A DNA stretch of 64,000 bases, from NCBI GenBank assembly GCA_010909165.1, contig MU008164.1:682001-746000 (forward strand), read 5' to 3'. Positions 44,244 through 55,824 of the stretch are shown here, in pieces. Both the position numbers and the translations under genes were made by a program. Position 1 is the first letter of the stretch. Every line of letters starts with the position of its first letter. This stretch comes from Anthoceros angustus (lineage: Eukaryota; Streptophyta; Anthocerotopsida; Anthocerotales; Anthocerotaceae). The notes below the pieces were generated by a model. It was given only the letters and a program-made list of their open reading frames with translations, searched no databases and was not told the DNA's origin.

Positions 44244-46594
44244 ATTATAAAGAAAGGATAGGGTCCCTTAGCTTCACAAGACATGAACCTGAAGCAAGGG
44301 ACAAAGTCTCGAAACAAGACACACTATAAGTTCCAAGTTCTAATTTTCTAGTATTTTGTAAGCGGGTAAAGGGTTGGGTCCTTCAACTGACACCAATTGT
44401 CTTACTTAGTGTGCGTAGTCAGTTGTGCGTAGACTGTCTTACAGAAATCAGTGGGAAGAATGCTTGGTGAGGACGAGAAAGTTTCAGGCTTTCTCACGAC
44501 TGCCACGAAATGCTTGGTGAGGATGACGAGAAATTTTCAGGCTTTCTCACGATTACAACGAAATGCTTGGTGAGGATGATGAGAAAGTTTCAGGCTTTCT
44601 CAAGACTGCAACGATGGAACAGTGATTTGTCCTACTACTGCAGGCTACATCAAAATGATGGGGGTTGTTCTGCAAGCTTCGTGATGACACCTTGGTGGTA
44701 GTCAGGCCTCTCGTCTGACCTGAAGTTGGAGTAATGGAATTGCAGGTAACACTTGTGGGCACGCCTGGTGAGTGATGGGATTTGTGCCAGACAACATTTT
44801 CCTGAAATGACCATTTATGTGAGAGTCAGATCGTGCTGGTACTTTGTTTTTGTTTGACTGGACTGTGGCGTGATATGGGATTTGAGTTGTCCTCCTAGAT
44901 CTGGAGCTAAGACACTATACATATTCTATTCTCTAGTCTCTCCAACAATTGAGGTCTATTGTCCAGGACTTCAAGTCAAATAATTAATAAGAAATAGATT
45001 CCATCAAGTATTTCCTACTCCTTTAAATTTGCTTTGCCTTTACAGTACCGGTACACTAAATCTGAAGTTCCCACTCAAAGTGGGTACATACTCAGTTATC
45101 ACTCACCGAGGACGTGGTTACAACTTACCGCCCACTCACCCTTTCAGTGCGCCACAAACTTTCTGTGAACTCACTTTTCACAATTCAGGTAGCCCCACTG
45201 TCTCGTGCACTTGCCACAGCCAAATACCACACTCGCAATCACCGGGCTCCAAATCAGGAGTAGGGCCAGGCTGAAGTTGGGAGTGGTGAAATTCGGAAAC
45301 AGCACGCTCCCGTATTGAATAAGCGCAGCCCCAGCCAAGGATGGTGCACCGAACTCAGTAGGTAGAAGAGATCTTGCTGCCAGAACGGCAGAGCATTCAT
45401 TCTCTCGTTCAGGAAACGTGCATCAGAGACGGCTGTCACAAGGCAGAACGCTCATTTGCACTCACTCACCTGAGAGCAAGGAAGGGCTTTCAGAAGCCGC
45501 CCGGATGCACAATGCAGGACAGGCAGTTGTTCTCGCCCTTGCCTTGGTCGGCAACGGCCGTCCTCGCAAGCCAGAAGCAGCTGGAACAGCGGGCAGCCAG
45601 GACGCAGTTGCGCAAATGCAAGGGTGTGGAATGCAGGCCATCTTCACAGAATAGGGCCTGGGCCACAGGGCAGTGGAGAGAGAGAGCTGTGGAGATGTTA
45701 ACGGATTAGGAACGAAAAGTTAAGAAGTAAACTTGTGATCTTAGTCTGGATTTGCAAACCCTCGCCATGGTGTGGAGCGCACTGCATCCCGTCAGGCATC
45801 ACATTGTCTAATCACACAAACACACACAAGGTGGAGGAAGGTGGAGCCTGGAACACAACTAAGCCAGGATCTGCCCAAGCAGCAAAACACAGGAGCAAGG
45901 ATGCGTTCAAAGCTACTGCAGAAGGTATGCGCAAAAGCGCAGAAAGATTGGTGCACAACACCAGTATATGGATCTGTGCAAACATCATGGGAGGACAGTC
46001 CCACCAAGGCATGGGGGCCCGAAGCCCTACCACTCTGCAGTGCTATGGAAGACGGTGGTATGTGACACACACATGCCTCTTGCCGGCATGTGCAAGTGTG
46101 GGCACCACCTAGCATTGGAGAAACGGAAGCAGCTGCAGCGGCTTTTCAAAGCAGCGGAAGACGAAGCTTTTCGGTACATTGAAGGAAAAACGTATTCAGC
46201 GCAGCACAGGAAATTCCTGCTCTCCATCCACTTACCCATCACAACATCACTGAGGACTTATATAGAGGCCATGTTTCATTATGTAATGCTCAGGCTCTCG
46301 TCGGTAACGTCCGGTGAAGCATATCATACTCCTTATTCGTTTTGTGGCAAATATCCATGTGATTGTCGCAAAGAAACCCACGGTGAAACCGATCTCACAG
46401 GCTACCTTTGAAATGACTGGATGCGCTTCATCCCATTCATCTACTGAACTTGGGCTATCCCCTCCACCTGGCGGCTGGTTAGGAACTGAGCAAGGCCGCA
46501 GTGGAGCACCACAGAGCCCTGGATTTCCTGGGAGATAAGACGAGTTATCCAATGTGCTGAATTGCTCTCCAGTCGGAATGGGACCAGAAAGATT
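44244..46594. repeat. Tandem duplication (about 2.35 kb), second unit
   Basis: Second unit; here the right end continues into the full LRR gene, so this is the original context and the first unit is the copy. Confidence 0.9.
44455..44615. repeat. Tandem repeat, about 54-bp unit, 3 copies (second array)
   Basis: Copy of the array at 42095-42255 in the second unit of the 2.35-kb duplication. Confidence 0.88.
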
Positions 46595-49500
46595 ATTCGC
46601 GGCAACGCTGAAATGACTCAAGAAACTCAGACTTGAAAGATCACTGGGAATGTTACCAGACAGCAGGTTGTAGCTGATATCCAGGTACTCTATGGACTGC
46701 AGCTGGCGAAAACTGTCTGGAATGGACCCTTCAAGCTCATTGTGGGAAAGGTTGAGCATTCTCAAACCAACAAGGGCACCAAAATCTGGTGAGATGCTGC
46801 CCTCGATGTGGTTAGATGACAAATCAAACACAGTGTTCGCCTGGAGAATATAGTCGAATTTCAGCGTTCGACCAGCAGCATCAATAGGAACTTCTTCATA
46901 CACAGTAACTTGTCCATTGTTTTGTGCACTCCCGTTCCGAAACCCGGTCAGGCCACTGAAGATCTCTGTGGGAATTGTTCCGGTCAAAGAGTTGTCCGAG
47001 AGCACGACTGCCTGTAGGTGGGACAAGTTTCCCAACCAGTCGGGAATGTTCCCGGTGAAGTTGTTCCTTGCCAGGCTCAAAACGCGCAGCCCCGCAATCC
47101 CTTCAAGCTCAGGAATGCTTCCTGACAATTGGTTGTCTTGCAGGTCGATAAGACTGAGGCTGGTACAGTTGCGCAAACTAGCTGGTATAGAACCGTTCAA
47201 TGCGTTCCCTCGCAAGATCAAGGATACCAGACTGATAGCGTTCCCAATGCTCTCTGGAATCGGGCCTGGCATTACGATGACAGGACAAGGTGCTGCGTTA
47301 GAACTCCTAACAAAGCTGGAAAGTTTGCTGGTAGTCAGTACCTGGCCTGCATACACAATTGATATGGTGTGGCAATCATAAAGTACGTGCAAGGGAAATG
47401 GGCACCTGTCAATTGGTTGTCATTGAGAACAAGCCTCTGCAGAAGTGTCATATTTTCAAACAAGTCGTTTGGTATGATACCCGTCATCCGAGTATGCGCG
47501 ATTTCCAGAAGCTGTAGCTGTGATAAACGTGCAAATGACGCAGGAATACTCCCCTCCACGTTGGTTCCATTCAGTTGTAGTACCTGCAACTTGTAGAGAG
47601 AGCTAATGGAAGCGGGAAGTGTGCCGTTGAAGCCGTTGTTGTCCAAGCCGAGTTCCACCAGCTCCGTCATGTTCATGAACACATCCGGGATATGTCCTGA
47701 CATATTATTTGTCCCTACACCAAGTACCTGCAGCTTAACAAGCTGCTGAAAGCTGTCGGGGATGCTCCCGGTGAACTGGTTCGTTCCAAGATCCAAGTAC
47801 TCCAGTGGCAATTCTCCCAGAAAGGAGGGAATCGTACCCGACAAACAATTGCTTTTAAGGTCCAGGTGGGATAGGCTCCGGGGCTGTGACACAGATGCAG
47901 GCATTTGCCCTGTGACGGTCATGTTCCCTCTGAAGTCTGGCAGAGGGCCCGTGAGGTTATTCCTGACAGACGGAGTTCCTTCAGGTTGACGAGTCCCAGA
48001 ATGCTGGCGGGGATGCTGCCTGTCAGGCCACTGTTGGTGAATTCCAAGTACGTTAGGTCGGTGAATCTGCTGAAGAACTGCAGGACGGATCCGGAGTCGG
48101 TGAAACGGCTTGCCCTCAGTGACAAGGTGGACAAACGTGAAAGGCGAGAGAGGAATGTCGGGATTGGCCCAGTCAGCGAATGCCCCCCCAGATCCAGCCA
48201 TTCAAGGCTTGTGCAGTTTCCAATCTCGCTGGGTAACTCTACGTTCAATCCAGGGGTAAAATACCAGCCGGTGTACCACTGTATAGCTCGAAGCTGCTTC
48301 AACTGGCCAATGCTTCGTGGGATCTGGCCCACGAGGTTCCCATTTCCTCCCAAGCCAAGAAGTACCAAGCTGGAACAGTTCCCGAAGGTTGCAGGGAGAC
48401 TTCCGCTGAGCATGTTGTAGTATAGACCAAGTTCCTGCAGTTTTTGTAGATTCCCCAGCTCGGCAGGAATGGAGCCCGCAAGATTGTTGTGGCTTAGCCA
48501 GAGGCTAACAAGGTCGGTGCAGTTTGCAAGCTCCCGTGGAATGGAGCCGTTGAGCTGGGTGTTCTGCAAAGCCAGATTCTGCAGACGATAAAGGTTCCCA
48601 ATCTCCGGTGGGATACTACCCGTGATCTGCGTTTGGGCGTATTCGTCACCAGATGATGTGAGACCGATGCTCAGAGTGGTCAAGCTGGAGCAGTTCCACA
48701 CATCAGGTGGAATCGCACCGGACAGATCATTCTCCATGAGATTGAGTACTTCGAGGCCTGACAGAGCACCCAGGCCAGGTGGGATGGGGCCTGTCAACAA
48801 GTTGGCGGAGAGGTCCAAAATCTGCAGGTTACTGCATTGGCTTAACTCACCAGGAATGGAGCCCATAAGATTGTTGTGGCTTAGCCAGAGGACAACAAGG
48901 TCGGCGCAGTTTCCAAGCTCCCGTGGAATGGAGCCGTTGAGCTGGGTGTTCACCAGAGCCAGCTTCTGCAGACGATAAAGGTTCCCAATCTCCGGTGGGA
49001 TACTACCCGTGATCTGCGTTCGGGAGTTTTGGTCACCAGATGATGTGATACCGATGCCCAGAATGGTCAAGCTGGAGCAGTTCCACACATCGGGTGGAAT
49101 CGCACCGGACAGATCATTCTCCATGAGATTGAGAACTTCGAGGCTTGACAGAGCGCCAAGGCCAGGTGGGATGGGGCCAGTCAACAGGTTGGAGGAGAGG
49201 TCCAAAACCTGCAGGTTACTGCACTGGCTTAACTCACCAGGAATGGAGCCCGTAAGATTGTTGTGGCTTAGCCAGAGGACAACAAGGTCGGCGCAGTTTG
49301 CAAGCTCCCGTGGAATGGAACCGATGAGCTGGGTTTTCACCAGAGCGAGCTGCCGCAGACGATAAAGGTTCCCAATCTCCGGTGGGATACTACCCGTGAT
49401 CTGCGTTTGAGAGTATTCGTCACCAGAGGATGTGACACCGATGCCCAGAAAGGTCAAGCTGGAGCAGTTCCACACATCGGGTGGAATCGCACCGGACAGA

Positions 49501-50138
49501 TCATTGTCCATGAGATGGAGAACTTCGAGGCTTGACAGAGCACCCAGGCCAGGTGGGATGGGGCCTGTCAACACGTTGGAGGAGAGGTCCAAAACCTGCA
49601 GGTTGCTGCACTGCCCCAGCTCCCCAGGAATGCTGCCGTAGAAGAAGTTGAGAGACAAATTTAGGACAGCCAAATACTTCAAACCCCCAATCGCAGGATG
49701 GATGGAGCCCCTGAGGTTTAGGACCGTCAAAGTCACCTCGGACACTCGTCTTGTCTGCATGACATCCTTGCACGTAATGCCTGGCCAGGTGCAAGGGGCT
49801 CCCGGCTCGCTCTCTCTCCAGCCCGCGAGTGCGTTCGAAGGGTCTTCCACGATGCTTTGCCGGAATTGAAGCAAAATGGCCACCTCTGTAGCATTGGAGG
49901 GAAAGCTCAGGGTGCTAGTGCCTCCTTCGCTGGTGATTCCCTGCAGGGTGGTGTGGCGAGCAGAACTAGTTACAGCACTAGTGCAACAGGAGGAGTGGGG
50001 AGCAAGGCCCACATGTGTAACGTGGGTGGGATTCCGATGGAATGGCTGAAGATGGGATGCTGCTCCAAAGCGGACACTGACATGCACATACAGCAGGCTG
50101 AAAAGAAGAAAGGGCAGCGAAACCTCCATCCCGCCCAT
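46247..50138 (-). CDS. LRR receptor-like protein (RLP), no kinase
   Basis: ATG at 50138 opens a signal peptide (PFLLFSLLYVHVSV). Residues 84-123 form the LRRNT cap (ATEVAILLQFRQSIVEDPSN, ending CTWPGITC). Many plant-type LRRs (LxxLxxLxLxxNxLxGxIP) follow, including three near-identical 129-residue blocks. A 140-nt intron (47266-47405, GT-AG, phase 1) splits an LRR as G|PIPESIGN. The end has cap NPGLCGAPLRPC, an acidic stretch, one transmembrane helix (EIGFTVGFFATITWIFATK) and a tail of about 28 residues without kinase. RLPs bind ligands at the cell surface and need partner kinases. One base appears missing near 47960 (RLSG|NNLTGPLP); it is in an A/T run, so sequencing error is as likely as a true mutation. 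About 1,250 residues in total. Confidence 0.88.
47266..47405 (-). other. Intron of the LRR receptor-like gene (140 nt)
   Basis: Donor ACAG|GTGCCC and acceptor ATGCCAG|GCCCGA on the minus strand. Removing it restores the LRR consensus from NDNQLTG to PIPESIGN in frame, which is why it is called an intron and not a frameshift. Confidence 0.8.
48230..49650 (-). repeat. 387-bp tandem modules inside the LRR gene
   Basis: The sequence around TACCCGTGATCTGCGTT recurs at 48619, 49006 and 49393, exactly 387 bp (129 codons) apart. Each module codes four to five LRRs plus an irregular loop TSSGDEYxQTQITGS. Divergence between modules is a few percent, implying recent unequal crossing-over. Confidence 0.92.
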
Positions 50139-50671
50139 ACATATGAGTCACTTGCAAGGACACTCCGCGTTGGAGAAGGGAAACGTCGTCACATACGAGT
50201 GGGCGAGGGACGCTGATCCTCAGGCACCCTAAACCTCTCCTGTGGGAAACGCAGAAACAGAGTCGATTGAGGAAGCCAGAGTATGGACAAGACGTTGTTG
50301 TGGGTGCTAGAATTGGTCGAAAAGGATGTGGTGACTGATGTACGTCACCGCGTGAACCACGTAATCGCGTGTGTACTACGTTACCGCGTGAAATGAAGGA
50401 CAGATGACCCGACGCATGCTTGGTGGGAGGACCCTGCTATGGAATGCTGTCCTGAAGGAGAGAGGCCGAGTGAGTCAGTCAGTCAGTCCACTTTGGGATT
50501 TCCCCAAAGAATGTGATAGCTCTTGTACGACAGTGTTCAGTCCGTCCGCGGTTTTCTTGCCTCTGTGGCAGAAAGTCACACAACCAGCATAGCAAACCTT
50601 TAGAAAATATTAAATGGGGCAGTTGCGCAAGCACCCTGCGTATCAAATGGGGCAAGTGCGCATCTTGCGGC
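50139..50671. promoter_or_regulatory. 5' flank of the LRR gene; duplicated at 63468-63944
   Basis: The stretch should hold the promoter of the minus-strand LRR gene. From ACATACGAGTGGGCGAGG (50191) to the LTR start at 50672 it is repeated at the right end of the window. It contains CGTCACCGCGTGAACCACGT and related CACGTAATCGCGTG/TTACCGCGTGAA strings, a small cluster of CGCGTG-containing elements of unknown meaning. No clear TATA box was found. Confidence 0.55.
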
Positions 50672-50776
50672 TGTTAGAAGTGATTTATTACAACATATCA
50701 AAATATGTTATGAAGAGTGCCCTAAAAGCAGGTTATGAAGAGTGCCCCAAAATAACATACTTGAAAGTCATGCATC

Positions 50777-50812
50777 TTCTAGAAAGTATCTTCTAGAAAG
50801 TATCTTCTAGAA
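50777..50812. promoter_or_regulatory. Three heat-shock-element units in the 5' LTR
   Basis: TTCTAGAA occurs at 50777-50784, 50791-50798 and 50805-50812, once per 14-bp repeat unit. Each is a perfect nTTCnnGAAn pair, the binding unit of heat-shock factors. The TATA box lies about 75 bp downstream, so the spacing suits a U3 promoter. Confidence 0.72.
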
Positions 50813-50886
50813 AGTCCAAAAGTAAAGGGCAAGGTCAAGTAACCAATAGGATTCAAGGTCAAGTGACCAGTAGGATCAAGGCTAGG

Positions 50887-50897
50887 ACTATATAAGG
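50887..50897 (+). promoter_or_regulatory. TATA box of the 5' LTR
   Basis: GGACTATATAAGG, repeated in the 3' LTR near 61333 as GGACTATATAGG. It lies in the LTR middle, where the U3/R border is expected. Confidence 0.7.
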
Positions 50898-51040
50898 CCA
50901 AGCCCACCTACTTGTAAGGTGTGTGGTGTGTGTGTTCTTGTGTGCTTGTGTGCTAGTATCTAGTGTGCCTAGTGCATATAACCCATATTGTATGGGAGTG
51001 TTGTGTTCCTCTCTATAAAGGCTCAGCTCTTTTCCTAACA

Positions 51041-51052
51041 TGGTATCGAGCC
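51041..51052 (+). promoter_or_regulatory. Primer-binding site of copia element 3
   Basis: TGGTATCGAGCC follows the LTR directly. It matches the tRNA-iMet type site TGGTATCAGAGCC except for one missing base, the same variant as in the nested element. Confidence 0.82.
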
Positions 51053-51218
51053 ATGTTCAAGAGCCTTGTAGAATGCTCCTTGCATTGATACTTGAGTCAA
51101 GTCCTATTGCATAGTTCTTAGCCTAGAGCTTGTGAGAACTTGTGCGATTGGAAAGGTCTTGATACTAATCTTAGAGAGGTGCTTTGGTCTTCAAGATCAA
51201 TTGTAGGAAAACTAGCAT

Positions 51219-52141
51219 GGCGTCAACAAGCATGGAGACGCCTAGTGAGAAGTTTGAGGCACATCAGTAAGTTGCTGAAGATGCATGTGAGTGAGGTGCT
51301 TTGGTCTTCAAGATCAATTGTAGGAAAACTAGGCATGGCGTCAACAAGCATGGAGACACGCCTAGTGGAGAAGTTTGAGGCACAAACTTCACATTGTGTT
51401 GAAGCAAGATGCTTCAGAAAGTGTCGACAATGTCAGATACCTTCTCAGAGAAGACTGAAGCGGAGAGGACTATGGAAGTTTGTCGACAATGGCCTCGAGA
51501 AACACCCACCAAAAGATGGACAATTGAGAAAGATGGACGAGCGGGCGACGATTCTCCTCAATGTGTCCGATGACATACTCTCTCAATTGAGTGAGTGTGC
51601 AACATCAAAGCGGCGTGACGACCCTCCAACACGATGAGAAGAAGAGCTTGGTGAATGAGATGTTGTTGGAGCAACACCGCCAACTTCAAGATGGTCGAGG
51701 TGACACCATTCAACAACACGCCAAGTTGAAGAACTTGGTGGATCAAATGAAGGCGGGACGCCAAACCTTCGAAAGAAAGGTTATCGTGGTGTTGCCGAGT
51801 AGCTTACCATCCGCATACAAGCAATTTGTGTTGGCCTTTAGAACGCTAGCGACAAGGGCCTGCACCAACCACCAACGTTGGATGAGGTGGTTGGGTTGCT
51901 ACAAGAGGAGCTGGAGAATTCCTTCAAGAAGAAGAGAATGGAGACGGTGCTCTTCTCAAAGAAGGGAACAACACGTGGAAGACTTCACAAGCCAACTCAA
52001 GAAGGATCAAGGAGAAAGGTGCGAAGAAAAGGTGTGGGTACTTGCCATTATTGCAAAAAGCCTAATCACTATGCCAAGGATTGTAGGACAAGGTTGGTCG
52101 ACTTGAAGAAGAAGGGAAAGGAGTCACAAGCAATCAAGTGA
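51219..52141 (+). pseudogene. Gag remnant with zinc knuckle, element 3
   Basis: Two tandem copies of the gag start (ATGGCGTCAACAAGCATGGA at 51219 and 51334, about 115 bp apart) are followed by out-of-frame gag pieces: KVIVVLPSSLPSAYKQFVLA and DEVVGLLQEELENSFKKKRM, then CHYCKKPNHYAKDC, the CCHC nucleocapsid knuckle. Stops and frameshifts separate them. The duplicated start region is unusual and may reflect an assembly or recombination artefact. Confidence 0.82.
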
Positions 52142-53112
52142 GTGAGAAGGAAGAACATCTTTTCATTGTCTCAACCGTAGAAAGAGTACGCCCATCAAAG
52201 AAGGATGAGAGTTTGTACCGACTGGAGCATCTCAACACTTCACCTACAACCGCCTTGGTTCTCAAGTTATGAAGAAACGGGCATAAAGTGGCGCTTGGAG
52301 ACAATAGGTCACACGAGATCAAAGGAAGAGGTGTGATTAAAGTTCAACTCTGGAGGACCATCCAAAGGTACAATCAAGGATGTACACCATGTGCCCGGTC
52401 TTGCAAGAATCTTCTTTCAGCAAGAATCAATCGACCGGAATGAGATTGTGTTCAACTCGAGGATGTCGATCCAACCCGAGCAACCGTAATCACCTAATGT
52501 CAAGGTGATAGCTCGAGGTGTTCGGAAGGCAATCTCTATAAGTTGTGTGCTTCCATAGGTGATCAACAAGCTTGCACATTTGTGTCAAGCCTAAGAGCAC
52601 CGGGTCAATAGATTTGTGGCATCAACGCTAGCACACTGAGTGGACAACATCAAGATGATGAAGAATCAACAAATGGTGACCGCTTGGATTTGAGATTGGT
52701 GACAGTAAGGGGGTGCATAATGGGAAAGCTTCACCAAACCAAGTTCCCAAGGATTGAGGAGCGCAAGAAAAAGGCGTTGAACTTGTACACACACCAATGA
52801 AGAACCCTACCCACGGAGGAGCCCGCTACATTCTAGTGTTTGTGGATGACTTCACAAGGAGGAGTTGGACATACCAAGAAAAGGAGAAGGTCCAGAATGC
52901 CTCAAGACTCGAGGAGTGACAATGGAGGAGAATACATCTCTTCTCAATTCAAAAGCTTTTGCAAGGAGCATGGCATTCTGAGGCAACTAATTCCTCACAC
53001 ACCGGAGCAAAATGGATGGAGCGCAAGCGGAGCCAGTGGAGGCGGCCAAGCATGCTCCATCAAAGTGGGTTGGAGGTACGCTTTTGGGAGAGGTACACAA
53101 CTCATGTTTTGA
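52142..53112 (+). pseudogene. Protease and integrase remnants, element 3
   Basis: Pieces in several frames: HKVALGDNRSHEIKGRG (copia protease C-terminal block), [19 protein letters not shown] (start of the integrase core with its first aspartate), [20 protein letters not shown] and IPHTPEQNG (second aspartate and the PxTPxQNG loop). The DSG protease motif itself was not found. The frames are not continuous. Confidence 0.83.
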
Positions 53113-53202
53113 ATAGAGTTCCAACCAAGTAACTGGAATGAGAGGAGGCATGGTCCGTGTCAAACCTAACGGAGTCATTTTAGGATCTTTGGTTCGAGGT
53201 TT

Positions 53203-54300
53203 ATGCTCATGTTCCAAAGCAAAACCGAACCAAGTGGGATCCTAAAGGCATCCAAGGCATCATGCTTGGGTAAAGGGTATAGATTATACAACCCTACAAC
53301 CAAGAAAATCATTTTCGAGGGATGTTGTTTTCATGAGGTTGTGGAACCTAACAAAGGAGGAGCAACGCAAGTTGTCATCAAAGGAAGGAAGTGAAGAAGC
53401 ACAAGACTTGGTTCTTGAGCAACCTACTCTGAGCATGCTCAACCTGCTCTCGAGCATGAGCAACCTCTACCACAAGGTGATATAGAAGGTGAGAAGCCCG
53501 GATATCGAGGATGATGAAGAGGAGCGAGATCAAGAATCCAAGAGGAGCCGAGACGCATCGAGATCATCAAGGCGATGGAAACCTTCGTAAAATTTTGGAG
53601 TCCATGAATGTGCACGAAGAGAGGCTATGTTGGCAGACGATGAGCCGAAAGCTTGAAGGAAGCCTTGGAAGGCCAAAGGCGAGTGGAAAGAAGCTGATAG
53701 TGAGTATAACTCACTTATCAAGAACAAGACTTGGGAAATCACCTCTACCCCAAGGTGCATAGGATCCAAATGGGTGTTCAAGATCAAGCACAACGATGGG
53801 AGCATAGACACAAAGCAAGACTGGGAAGGGATATACACAAGTGCCGTATTGACTACACCGACACTTTCTCCCCGTTGCTAAGATAACATCCATTCGTATA
53901 CTCTTAGCAATAGTACCATGGATCCGGAGATACATCACATGGATGTCCAAATCAAGGCTTCTCAATGGAGATTGGAAGAAGAGATCTACATGAACCAACC
54001 GGGGTATGAAGTGCTGTAGGTGAGGTATGTAAATTGCTAAAGGCACTCTATGGTCTTAACTGTGACTTACCGGTATGTTAAGATTGACAAGTTCTTCCAA
54101 GCTAGAGGTTTTAAGAAAACCAATGGAGATTGGAACATCTATGTGAAGAGAGGGAGAGTCCATGATGATCATTGCTCATGTGGATGATCTAACCTTGTTT
54201 GCAATGATTTGGAAGCTCTTAGAGCACGAAGAGTCTTAATGATAGTTTTGATATGAGGGATCTAGGTGAACTTCATTACTTTCTAGGATAGAAGTAATGA
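53203..54300 (+). pseudogene. Integrase C-terminus and reverse transcriptase remnants, element 3
   Basis: The fragment begins YAHVPKQNRTKWDPKG and LGKGYRLYNPTTKKIIFE (integrase C-terminal block). It continues with reverse-transcriptase segments SEYNSLIKNKTWEI, IGSKWVFKIKHNDGS, MDVQIKASQW (from DVxxAFL), EIYMNQPGYE, LLKALYGLN, AHVDDLT (catalytic box, usually YVDD) and FDMRDLGELHYFLG. These are scattered over frames with many stops. Confidence 0.8.
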
Positions 54301-54852
54301 GAGAGGGCTAACAAGAAGATCTCTTTGAGCCAAAGGACATGTTGAGAATGTCCTCAAGCGCTTTGAATGCAAGAGTAAGAAGACACCAATGGTGCTTAAT
54401 GAGAAGCTCTCAAAGGAGATGAGTCCTACAACAAGAAGGAGAAGGTAGATAAAACTCTCTATCAAGCAGGTTGGATGCCTCACCTATTTATCTACAGGAC
54501 AAGGCCATTGCAGGCAAGGGAGTTGCAAGTCAATTTATGGCTAACCTGACAAAGTAGCTTTCAAGCCGTGAAGAGGATAATGAGGTACTTGAGTGGTACA
54601 AAGCATTGGAATTTGGTGTATCAAGAGCATAAGAAGTCCGGTAGGATATTGTGATTCGATCGGGTGAGATGTTGATAGTCGCAAGTCTACGACGGATATG
54701 CGGCTTATGCCGAATGGGGAGCCATTTCATGGAATAGTAGGAGACAACCCATCGTGGCTCTATCCTCTACGAGCGAATATAGGCAACATGCTCGCGGTCA
54801 TGGAGGCGATATATGGTAACTTGTTAGAGGAGATGGGATCTGCCAAGGAAGC

Positions 54853-55028
54853 TAATGAAATAGTTAAGTCATCTAAAGTTAGGTTGACTATATGCTAGTG
54901 GTTTTACAATGCTTATAACCACTTACACAACTGTATATATGCTTGATTTTCCCATGAACTAAATAACTGCTTTTCATTTTTCCGCTCATGTTTTCGCACC
55001 CCCCTTGAATGATCCACACCGCGCTTTA
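54853..55028 (+). repeat. 5' LTR of nested element 4
   Basis: TAATGAAATAGTTAAGTCAT... recurs at 60685 with about ten small differences. It is followed immediately by TGGTATCGAGCC. The inner end differs from the 3' LTR (CCGCGCTTTA against CGCT), so the exact 3' border is uncertain by several bases. Confidence 0.8.
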
Positions 55029-55040
55029 TGGTATCGAGCC
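55029..55040 (+). promoter_or_regulatory. Primer-binding site of nested element 4
   Basis: TGGTATCGAGCC, identical to that of the outer element. Confidence 0.82.
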
Positions 55041-55824
55041 ACTAGGCAATCGGCACGAGCGCCCATGTGTGACGAGGCACGATGCCCAAGAGAGGGATTG
55101 CCTCACGTGCGCCTAAGGTCAACATAGAAGTTGATCACTTTCCCTCACCGAACCGGGTTTTTCCGCACAACTTGCCGGAGAATAATCATCATTCCGTGTC
55201 CGGCAATCTTCACCAAGGCTTCCCGTGCAACCGTTCTAGGCGCGTGAGCCCATCACCCTCCGTAGAATCAAGGCGTGTCACCACCACGGCATCTCGCTCG
55301 AGGCGGCGACAAACAGAAAAGGAAAGTGAAGTCCTTTCATGCCGTGCTAAGCGTGAACTTGTGATTTGGTTGAGAGCCTCACCGCCGTATCACGCAACTC
55401 TACCTCCGATGTCGACCCATCGAACTCCAAGCACATGCGTTTGTGGAGCTCGACCGCTTGTTGCAGCAAGCGACCCCCCCACCGATGTCTGCTTGAGTTG
55501 ATGGATGCCGCCTAGGACACGCCCGGATCCTCCTCAAGAAGAGGACTTGACTTAGATTCGGCATCGAGCGATCGTGATCGATCCATCACAGGTGAAGAAC
55601 GCTATAGGCCCTGATTTCAATTTTGAGTTCGCATCCTAGAGAACCAAGGTGCTCGTGAAGGGCCACGAGGAGGTTTTGGTTATACCCCGTGGTTCCTTTG
55701 GGGAGCAGACACCTGATCTCGAGCGAATGAACACCCAACCACAACTGGAGGGACCCGCTCCGCTACATAACCACACTCCGCGACGACTTCCACATCAGCC
55801 TCGACGGAGGCATCCACCTCAACT

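Larger units (their letters stand above)
50672..51040 (+). repeat. 5' LTR of copia element 3 (369 bp)
   Basis: Begins TGTTAGAAG and ends TTTTCCTAACA; about 97% like the 3' LTR by eye, differing by small indels. It contains three TTCTAGAA boxes, a TATA box and a GTGTGTG-rich part that precedes the end. Confidence 0.93.
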
